Of a DNA stretch of 12,488 bases, positions 7,101 to 12,488 are shown one piece after another. The notes beneath the pieces are model-generated. The model saw only the letters and a program-made list of their open reading frames with translations, was not told the DNA's origin and did not search any database. A program made the translations under genes and the position numbers. Numbering within the stretch: position 1 is the stretch's first letter; every line of letters starts with the position of its first letter. Source of the DNA: Desulfobacter sp. Its GTDB lineage: Bacteria > Desulfobacterota > Desulfobacteria > Desulfobacterales > Desulfobacteraceae. The stretch lies in the NCBI GenBank assembly GCA_030145005.1, contig JAQYWJ010000042.1, positions 1 to 12,488 on the forward strand. Reading direction: 5' to 3'.

Positions 7101-7130
7101 TTTACAAAGGGGTTAAAACCTAATTATAAT
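7101..7130 (+). promoter_or_regulatory. argJ promoter
   Basis: TTTACA (7101-7106) and a perfect TATAAT (7125-7130) are separated by 18 bases. Transcription should start near 7137, about 43 bases before the argJ ATG. The spacer holds GGTT-AA-AACC (7111-7120), a possible small operator. No ARG-box-like pair is evident. Confidence 0.65.
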
Positions 7131-7179
7131 TCATCTTTAATTTTCTGAGATGGACTTAAGAAAGAAAAGGAAAACAAAA

Positions 7180-8361
7180 ATGAAAGGCTTTAAATTTGCC
7201 GGAATCTGTGCCGGAATTAAAAAAAATAGATCCATGGATCTTGGCCTGATCTATTCGGAAAAACCTGCTTGTGCAGCAGCATTATTTACACAAAACCAGG
7301 TGGTTGCAGCCCCTGTTATTCTTGGCAGAAAAACCATGGAAAAGGGCATGCTCCAGGCAATACTGGTCAATTCGGGGAATGCCAACTGTTTTACCGGGGC
7401 ACAGGGAATAGCCCATGCAGAACAATGCGTTGAACTTGTGGCCAAAGCCCTTAAAATTGACCCTGAACATGTATTGGTCTCTTCCACCGGGGTGATCGGT
7501 GCGCCCTTGCCTATGGATAAAATTGAAGCAAAAATTCCAGAAGCTGTGAGAAGTCTTGACTCTTGTACAATTGTAGATTTTGCCGGCGCTATCCTCACCA
7601 CGGATACCTGCACTAAAATGGTGTCCCGCAATGGAAAAATCAATACATCCGGGGATGAAAAAAGCTTTACCATTATGGGGGTTGCCAAAGGTTCAGGTAT
7701 GATTCGGCCGGATATGGCCACCATGCTTTCCTATATATTTACTGATGCTGATATTTCAAGCAGCCTGCTCAAACAGGCACTGACCCATGCCGCGTCTCGT
7801 TCCTTTAACCGGATTACGGTTGACGGGGATACCAGCACCAACGATACCCTTGTATGTATGGCCAACGGGGCAGGACAGGCAGTGATCGACAATGATGAAT
7901 CCTTTGGGGTATTCCAAGCGGCTTTAGATGAAGTCTGCTATGAGCTTGCTAAAAAGATTGTCAAAGACGGGGAGGGTGCCACAAAGGTTGCCGGCATCAC
8001 GGTCAAAGGCGCTCTGACCTCTAAGGATGCATTTAAAGCAGCCGAGGCCATTGCCCATTCCCCTCTTGTCAAAACTGCCCTTTACGGCCAGGACCCCAAT
8101 TGGGGCAGGATCACGGCGGCGGCAGGAAGATCCGGGGTTACAGTGGACCAGGATAAGATGGATTTGTATTTTGATGATGTCCTGCTGGTTCAAAACGGGC
8201 AGTGGCAGGGGGAAGATGTTGAAAAAAAAGCGGCGGATATTATGAAGCAGAATGAAATCAGCATTGTTCTGGATCTCAATCTCGGTGACGGCCAGGATCA
8301 GTTCCTATTCTGTGACTTTAGTGAAAACTATGTCAAAATCAACGCCGATTACAGATCCTGA
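7180..8361 (+). CDS. argJ: Arginine biosynthesis bifunctional protein ArgJ
   Basis: ArgJ transfers the acetyl group of N-acetylornithine to glutamate, giving ornithine and N-acetylglutamate in the cyclic arginine pathway; some members also acetylate glutamate from acetyl-CoA. The 393 residues match the family length. Visible hallmarks are LVNSGNANCFTGAQG (62-76), the oxyanion-hole SSTGVIG (101-107), KGSGMIRPDMATML (170-183) with the autocleavage/nucleophile threonine T181, the DGDTSTNDT block (215-223), GQDPNWGR (303-310) and the C-terminal INADYRS. The precursor should self-cleave between A180 and T181 into two chains. I chose the ATG at 7180 because AAGGA lies eight bases upstream; an in-frame ATG at 7150 would add ten lysine- and arginine-rich residues and has no good site. 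It has its own promoter and overlaps the next gene by 32 bases. No other arg gene is nearby. Confidence 0.97.
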   Translation: MKGFKFAGICAGIKKNRSMDLGLIYSEKPACAAALFTQNQVVAAPVILGRKTMEKGMLQAILVNSGNANCFTGAQGIAHAEQCVELVAKALKIDPEHVLVSSTGVIGAPLPMDKIEAKIPEAVRSLDSCTIVDFAGAILTTDTCTKMVSRNGKINTSGDEKSFTIMGVAKGSGMIRPDMATMLSYIFTDADISSSLLKQALTHAASRSFNRITVDGDTSTNDTLVCMANGAGQAVIDNDESFGVFQAALDEVCYELAKKIVKDGEGATKVAGITVKGALTSKDAFKAAEAIAHSPLVKTALYGQDPNWGRITAAAGRSGVTVDQDKMDLYFDDVLLVQNGQWQGEDVEKKAADIMKQNEISIVLDLNLGDGQDQFLFCDFSENYVKINADYRS

Positions 8362-9082
8362 AACAGTGCAAGGTATCCGGCTGCAGAAAATTTTAGCCCA
8401 TAGCGGGCTTTGTTCGCGCAGAAAGGCCGAAACCCTTATCCTTGAGGGCAGGGTGTCAGTGAATGGAATGGTTGTAAAAGCACTTGGCACCAAGGCCGAT
8501 CCGGCAAAGGATAAGGTCTGTCTTGACGGCAAGCCCGTTCACTATACATCGGACAAAACCCGCGAATATACCTATCTTGCCGTAAACAAACCCAAAGGGG
8601 TGGTCACAACCTGCGCCCAGAAAAATGCAAAAATTATTCTGGACCTTGTGCCGGTAAAAAAAAGAGTTTATCCCGTGGGGCGGCTGGATAAGGATTCAGT
8701 GGGGCTTGTTTTGCTGACCGATGACGGTGACCTGCATAACCGGTTATCCCATCCCTCCCATGACCATGAAAAAGAGTATCTGGTGTTTGCTGTACGGCCT
8801 GTCAGTGACCGGGATCTGACTGCCATGGCCCAAGGCATGGTGATAGACGGAAAAAAAACCCGGCGGGCCAGGGTCCGCAGGGTTTCTGAAAACGGATTTA
8901 AAATTGTTTTAAAGCAGGGGTTAAACCGCCAGATCCGGAAAATGGTGGGCAAAACCGGTAATCAGGTGACCATGCTCAAACGGATCCGCATGGCCAATAT
9001 CCGTCTTGGCAGTCTGCCTCCCGGCAAATGGCGACATCTCACCGAAAAAGAGGTGAAAAAACTGAGGCTCGTAATCAAATAA
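8330..9082 (+). CDS. rluB: 23S rRNA pseudouridine synthase, RluB/RsuA family
   Basis: The 250-residue protein begins with an S4 RNA-binding domain at about 17-60 (RLQKILAHSGLCSRRKAE, then GRVSVNG). A pseudouridine synthase catalytic domain follows: NKPKGVVTT at 86-94, the catalytic motif VGRLDKDSVGLVLLT with nucleophile D120, KEYLV at 148-152, and the C-terminal GLNRQIRKM at 197-205. The layout is that of the RluB/RluE/RluF/RsuA group, which isomerises uridines in rRNA. An S4-bearing member points to RluB, which modifies the 23S peptidyl-transferase region, but RluF or RsuA cannot be excluded by eye. The ATG at 8330 lies within the end of argJ and has only a weak ribosome binding site, so translation is probably coupled to argJ. 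An upstream in-frame start at 8252 would add 26 residues that merely shadow argJ. Confidence 0.9.
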   Translation: MSKSTPITDPETVQGIRLQKILAHSGLCSRRKAETLILEGRVSVNGMVVKALGTKADPAKDKVCLDGKPVHYTSDKTREYTYLAVNKPKGVVTTCAQKNAKIILDLVPVKKRVYPVGRLDKDSVGLVLLTDDGDLHNRLSHPSHDHEKEYLVFAVRPVSDRDLTAMAQGMVIDGKKTRRARVRRVSENGFKIVLKQGLNRQIRKMVGKTGNQVTMLKRIRMANIRLGSLPPGKWRHLTEKEVKKLRLVIK

Positions 9083-9210
9083 AACCATCCATATGACTTG
9101 CCTTTTAAGCCGTCTTCCGCATTGCGTCACTGGGCACATATTTTGAATATGCTCCCAGTAACGCGCCGTGAACACGACTTAAAATTCTAAGTCATATTTG
9201 GACGGTTTTA
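9080..9210. repeat. 131-bp imperfect palindrome between convergent genes
   Basis: Arms pair from the outside inwards: 9080-9090 with 9200-9210 (one mismatch), 9091-9099 with 9189-9197 (ATATGACTT, perfect), 9103-9109 with 9178-9184 (TTTTAAG, perfect), 9129-9134 with 9154-9159 (ACTGGG), and a central hairpin CATATT-TTG-AATATG (9137-9151). The outermost arm includes the rluB stop codon. The element could stop transcription from both sides, ending in T-rich sequence in each direction. Its core resembles the core of the element at 2633-2799, so it may be a dispersed repeat. Confidence 0.7.
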
Positions 9211-9224
9211 ATCTGATCCCGAGC

Positions 9225-10235
9225 CTAAGACAGTGATTGAATACCAATACTTTTTCTAACTTTATCCAGGAAGGGCACGGAATATTCCCTGGCCCGAAGC
9301 GCCCCTTTTTTCAAAATATTTTCAATATCTTTGGGGTTGGCTATCAGCTCTTCGTACCGCTGTCTGGGTTCTTTTAAAATATCATTGATGTATTCAAACA
9401 ACTCCTGTTTCATGGCACCCCAGGCAATGCCTTCCCGGTAACGCCGTGCCAGGTCTTTTGTCTGTTCCTGTGTGGCAAAGGCCCGGTAAATTGAAAACAA
9501 AGTGCAGGTATCAGGATCTTTGGGTTCATCGGGCCCCAGGGAATTGGTCTGGATCTTCATGATCATTTTGCGCAGCCGTTTTTCCGTATCAAACAGCGGA
9601 ATAAAGTTGTTGTAGCTTTTGCTCATTTTGCGCCCGTCAAGGCCACAGAGTACGGCAGCGGTTTCATCCACAACCACCTCGGGCAGCACAAATAACTCCT
9701 TGTAGGTATGATTGAATCTTGCGGCAATATCCCTTGTCATTTCAAGATGCTGTATCTGATCCTTGCCCACGGGCACCTTGGCGGCATTGAACATGAGAAT
9801 ATCGGCAGCCATGAGAATGGGATAGGAAAAAAGGCCCATGGTGACGCCCTGGTCCGGATCTTTTCTTTCCTGTTCCTCGTTTTCCTGAACCGCAGCCTTG
9901 TATGCATGGGCTCGGTTCATCAGTCCCTTGGCGGTCAGACAGGTTAAAATCCAGGTAAGTTCCGGAATTTCAGGAATATCAGACTGCCGGTAAAATACAC
10001 AATTGTTGTAATCCAAGCCTAGGGCAATCCAGGCTGCTGCAATTTCAAGGGTGGATGTTTTTCGTTTTTCCGGGTCATGATTTTTTATCAGGGAGTGGTA
10101 ATCTGCCAGGAAATAATAAGAAGTCAGGTCCGGATTTTTGCTGGATTCAACAGCCGGACGAATCGCCCCTACATAATTGCCAAGGTGAGGCGTACCCGAA
10201 GTGGTAATGCCTGTTAAAAAGTCTGCGTTTTTCAT
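9225..10235 (-). CDS. trpS: Tryptophanyl-tRNA synthetase
   Basis: This class I synthetase charges tRNA-Trp with tryptophan using ATP in the cytoplasm. The 336 residues match the compact bacterial length. The HIGH-equivalent motif is TPHLGN (15-20) and the KMSKS loop is GRKMSKS (201-207). The family block PVGKDQIQHLEMTRDIA (155-171) is also clear. The N-terminus TGITTSGTPHLGNYVGAI is the variant seen in a TrpRS subgroup distinct from the E. coli type. The ATG at 10235 has AGGA ten bases upstream. It stands alone between a 400-base gene-free stretch and the palindrome it shares with rluB. I see no T-box or leader peptide upstream. Confidence 0.97.
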   Translation of the reverse strand: MKNADFLTGITTSGTPHLGNYVGAIRPAVESSKNPDLTSYYFLADYHSLIKNHDPEKRKTSTLEIAAAWIALGLDYNNCVFYRQSDIPEIPELTWILTCLTAKGLMNRAHAYKAAVQENEEQERKDPDQGVTMGLFSYPILMAADILMFNAAKVPVGKDQIQHLEMTRDIAARFNHTYKELFVLPEVVVDETAAVLCGLDGRKMSKSYNNFIPLFDTEKRLRKMIMKIQTNSLGPDEPKDPDTCTLFSIYRAFATQEQTKDLARRYREGIAWGAMKQELFEYINDILKEPRQRYEELIANPKDIENILKKGALRAREYSVPFLDKVRKSIGIQSLS

Positions 10236-10247
10236 TTATTTATATTC

Positions 10248-10261
10248 CTAAATTAATTTAG
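10248..10261. promoter_or_regulatory. Perfect 14-bp palindrome before trpS
   Basis: CTAAATTAATTTAG is a perfect palindrome ending 12 bases before the trpS start, next to its ribosome binding site. It could be a regulator site or a weak RNA hairpin over the translation start. Its AT-only interior makes chance possible. Confidence 0.35.
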
Positions 10262-10324
10262 TCTTATGCAAAAAAAGGGAAGTACCAGAATCTTATCTTT
10301 TTTTCAAGCCACGCCTTTTTAGTG

Positions 10325-10457
10325 CAGCAATTCTAAATTTGGGTTTTATTGGTTCCATAGACAAATCGGAATTGCTATCGGCATCGGAATCAAAAAAAGG
10401 AGATTCGATGCCGATTCCGAGAGGCCATCAATCACTTGGCCAAATTTAGAATTGCTG
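10325..10457. repeat. Nested inverted repeat with perfect 18-bp outer arms
   Basis: CAGCAATTCTAAATTTGG at 10325-10342 is the exact reverse complement of 10440-10457. Inside, 10377-10391 (ATCGGCATCGGAATC) pairs with 10402-10415 with a single bulge around a purine-rich loop. ATCGGAAT also occurs as a direct repeat at 10365-10372 and 10383-10390. The 133-bp unit could be a small non-autonomous mobile element or a structured RNA. It carries no gene. Confidence 0.7.
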
Positions 10458-10593
10458 TTGATCACCTGGATATTTATCATAAGAAATAAATCAGATAAGG
10501 ATTGGTATTTTTAGGGGCGATATTGCTCTTTTGGGCCCCAAAAAAGCGATTATAGGCCCGTTTTAGGGAGCATTTTTTGAGCTATCTCCTTGA

Positions 10594-10621
10594 AGGGCAA
10601 CCCTCTTGCTCGGTTCGCCCT
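10594..10621 (-). terminator. Stem-loop after the radical SAM gene, possible terminator
   Basis: AGGGCAACC (10594-10602) pairs with GGTTCGCCCT (10612-10621) with one bulged base, around a nine-base loop. It begins about 18 bases after the stop of the minus-strand gene. No U-tract follows on that strand, so it may mark a transcript end without being a standard intrinsic terminator. Confidence 0.35.
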
Positions 10622-10638
10622 CCGAAACCAGGAATTTT

Positions 10639-12488
10639 TTAAATCTGAATATTGGTATACTGCTCTGTGATCTTAAAATCATAATCAGGATATTCATACA
10701 GAGAATGCCGTTTCTCCGATTGTCCGATGGAATATCCCCAGATACTCTTGTAATCGGAAATATCTTCGCCCATATACTCCAATTGACGCAAATAGTCATT
10801 GATGGCTTTGGATTCCACGATAATTACTTTTCCCATTTTATGGATAATAGGACTGTGAGCCCGGCTGGGATCATGGTCAAACTGAAGAATCCGTCGCCCC
10901 CGCCTTGTGATGCCGATGGTCCTGAACGACAGACTTTTTCCAACCCCTGGCATATTGAGCACACTTCTGTCCGTTGACAAAAAGGGCAGGTCAAGCGTTT
11001 CTTTTAAATGATTGATGTTTTCAGCCATTTTGGGTGCGTCCAGTGAAAAATCCTTAATCTGATCATGGTATTTGTCCGGAACCAGACCAATATATTTTTC
11101 TTCAATTTGCTCCTGGACCAACCTTGCATTGGTGGCAAAATTATAGACATTTTCATGGTAGCCTTTGACACTGAATGAATAATAGGGAACGATGCCGACA
11201 TCGCTTAACACCTGCCGCAGTTTCGCCCCATGCCCCCGCCGGGACGCCGCAGTAATATACACATGCTGGTTGGTCACAATCCAGCCGGCCGATAAAATCC
11301 GCTGAATCACGGTTTTGACCTCCGGGGTCACTTCCATGGGAGAAATAAAGTGGGTCTGGATTACAAACTGCTTTATCCCAATCCGGCTTGCCTTTTTCCG
11401 GAAATCCTTAAGAATGTCAATCAATCCTGAATCAACCCGCTGGGGCAGATAGACAGGTATCCTGGTTCCCAGCCTGCACCGCTGCATTTCAGCGTATTTT
11501 TCACCGTTGGGCCGGTCTTTATTGGCTTCAATTTTCCTTTTGGCCATATTGTATACCGCATCCAGAATTTTTTTTAAGGACCGGTTGGAATTCATAAAAG
11601 CATCGCCGCCGGTGATGAGGATATCTCTGAGCTGGGCATCTTCCTCGAAATATTTCATGTATTTTTCCAGCCTTTGATTCCATGATCCATCGGCTTTTAA
11701 CTCATCAAGGTTGAAATTGAGAATACCGTTTTGAAAATTATACATCCTCTGGCATGATGAACAAAGACCGCCGCACGCCCTTCCCCTGGTGTTAGGAATG
11801 AGGATGGCCACCTCGGGATACCTGCGGTGGACATTATTGCGGGAGGGCAGAATCCAGCCTGCGGCATTAGGCTTGCCCGGCTCTACCCGGTCTTCTTTTT
11901 CCCATGCCGTAATATCCCCAAAACTTTCCACAAGCTCTTTGCTGTAGATTACATAATCTCTTATGGCAAGTTCCGCCCCCACAGCAAACCACGGCGCATT
12001 AACATTTAATAGGGAAAGGTAATAAAGGTTGATGAAAAAAGGAATCCCTTTTTCTTCGGCATCATGGAGCACCTCCATGGTGATGGGATCCAGGGAGTGG
12101 TTTAGCAGCTCATCCAAAAGATCGGCATTCCGGACGGCAAATTTCAAGTGAAAACTGGTTTCATTCCACCACCCAAGGGCTGTTTCCAGCTTCTCTGCGT
12201 CGGTTAATCCCGTTTCAAAGCAGTATTTGGGATCATTGATTTCCCCCTCGTCCATCTTGGCGATAATGATCTTTAAAATCCGCCGTTGATTGCTTTCCCT
12301 GAGTTCTGTAATTTTTGGCTCCAGCCCTGAAGGATATAGCTCCATCCACTCTTCAATATCTTCTCTGGAGGGGATGTCCCGTCTTTCCTTGCCTTTGAAC
12401 TGACGGAACAAATGGATCATGTCGTCAAAGAAATCAGGTAGCGCCCCGCCCGTGCCTTTGTTGATGGCCAGCCAAAGCAGTCTAAACG
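10639..12488 (-). CDS. KamA-like radical SAM protein (N-terminus outside window)
   Basis: The frame stays open to the right edge, so the start is outside and at least 615 residues are coded; the ATG at 12420 is internal. The protein has a radical SAM cluster motif CGGLCSSC (CxxxCxxC, cysteines 216, 220 and 223 counted from that ATG), then DILITGGDAFM (266-276), LGTRIPVYLPQR (317-328) and QTHFISPMEV (355-364). PGVGKS (491-496) fits the PLP-lysine loop of lysine 2,3-aminomutases, with K495 as candidate. It is therefore likely a SAM- and PLP-dependent aminomutase or relative. True lysine 2,3-aminomutase is about 420 residues; here more than 200 extra residues precede the cluster motif, so the substrate may differ and no symbol is given. 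No partner acetyltransferase (AblB) or lysine fermentation gene is in view. Radical SAM identity is certain, KamA-like probable. Confidence 0.88.
   Translation of the reverse strand, partial: FRLLWLAINKGTGGALPDFFDDMIHLFRQFKGKERRDIPSREDIEEWMELYPSGLEPKITELRESNQRRILKIIIAKMDEGEINDPKYCFETGLTDAEKLETALGWWNETSFHLKFAVRNADLLDELLNHSLDPITMEVLHDAEEKGIPFFINLYYLSLLNVNAPWFAVGAELAIRDYVIYSKELVESFGDITAWEKEDRVEPGKPNAAGWILPSRNNVHRRYPEVAILIPNTRGRACGGLCSSCQRMYNFQNGILNFNLDELKADGSWNQRLEKYMKYFEEDAQLRDILITGGDAFMNSNRSLKKILDAVYNMAKRKIEANKDRPNGEKYAEMQRCRLGTRIPVYLPQRVDSGLIDILKDFRKKASRIGIKQFVIQTHFISPMEVTPEVKTVIQRILSAGWIVTNQHVYITAASRRGHGAKLRQVLSDVGIVPYYSFSVKGYHENVYNFATNARLVQEQIEEKYIGLVPDKYHDQIKDFSLDAPKMAENINHLKETLDLPFLSTDRSVLNMPGVGKSLSFRTIGITRRGRRILQFDHDPSRAHSPIIHKMGKVIIVESKAINDYLRQLEYMGEDISDYKSIWGYSIGQSEKRHSLYEYPDYDFKITEQYTNIQI

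Larger units (their letters stand above)
10236..10638. other. Gene-free stretch between trpS and the radical SAM gene
   Basis: No coding frame here is convincing. The region must hold the trpS promoter and the 3' end of the radical SAM transcript. It carries a 14-bp palindrome, a nested inverted repeat and a stem-loop (listed separately). No strong -35/-10 pair stands out for trpS; TTGAAA with a poor -10 after 17 bases (about 10282-10305, minus) is the best I find, and it is weak. Confidence 0.6.

Noticed and set aside
8252..8329. N-terminal extension of the pseudouridine synthase
   Set aside because: The extra 26 residues only read argJ in another frame; the S4 domain starts shortly after the ATG at 8330.
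10236..10460. T-box or tryptophan leader upstream of trpS
   Set aside because: I found no T-box sequence, specifier-like stem, or Trp-codon-rich leader; the inverted repeats here do not match that architecture.
10606..10977. Plus-strand frame of 123 codons
   Set aside because: Most of it is antisense to the C-terminus of the radical SAM gene, and it has no domain or ribosome binding site.

Overview
The window looks like chromosomal DNA from an anaerobic Desulfobacterota bacterium, most likely a Desulfobacteraceae-type sulfate reducer. I infer this from protein style: a SulP anion transporter embedded in a signalling cluster, a Cache sensor kinase, a long KamA-like radical SAM protein, and long fold-back palindromes between genes. 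No 16S rRNA or sulfate-reduction gene is present, so the taxonomy is not proven. No tRNA, rRNA, CRISPR array, transposase or phage gene was seen.

Left part (1-6936, all minus strand). Six genes run in one direction: a TetR/AcrR repressor, a SulP transporter with an unusually long soluble insertion and a C-terminal STAS domain, a three-part protein (cytidylate-kinase-like, BON, receiver), a membrane Cache histidine kinase, a stand-alone receiver, and a second soluble histidine kinase that runs off the left edge. The TetR gene is preceded by a strong sigma70-type promoter. Its -10 box lies inside one of two 14-bp palindromes centred 21 bp apart, so autoregulation is likely. A second promoter candidate lies between the SulP gene and the kinase/BON/receiver gene. 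The layout suggests an anion transporter made under TetR control next to a branched phosphorelay with two kinases and two receivers. This is the least ordinary part of the window.

Middle part (7101-9082, plus strand). A promoter with a perfect -10 box drives argJ, whose end overlaps by 32 bases the start of an S4-domain 23S rRNA pseudouridine synthase of the RluB family. Convergent to these lies trpS (minus, 9225-10235). The gap between rluB and trpS is almost filled by a 131-bp imperfect palindrome whose core resembles that of the palindromic element at 2633-2799.

Right part (10236-12488). A gene-free stretch of about 400 bases holds a nested inverted repeat with perfect 18-bp outer arms, a 14-bp palindrome near the trpS start, and a stem-loop. 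It is followed by a minus-strand KamA-like radical SAM gene that is cut by the right edge. That protein has the CxxxCxxC cluster motif and a candidate PLP-binding lysine, plus more than 200 extra N-terminal residues compared with lysine 2,3-aminomutase.

Several starts were moved from the longest frame to a codon with a good ribosome binding site: kinase/BON/receiver at 4019, SulP at 6261, argJ at 7180 and rluB at 8330. The soluble kinase at the left edge uses a TTG start.
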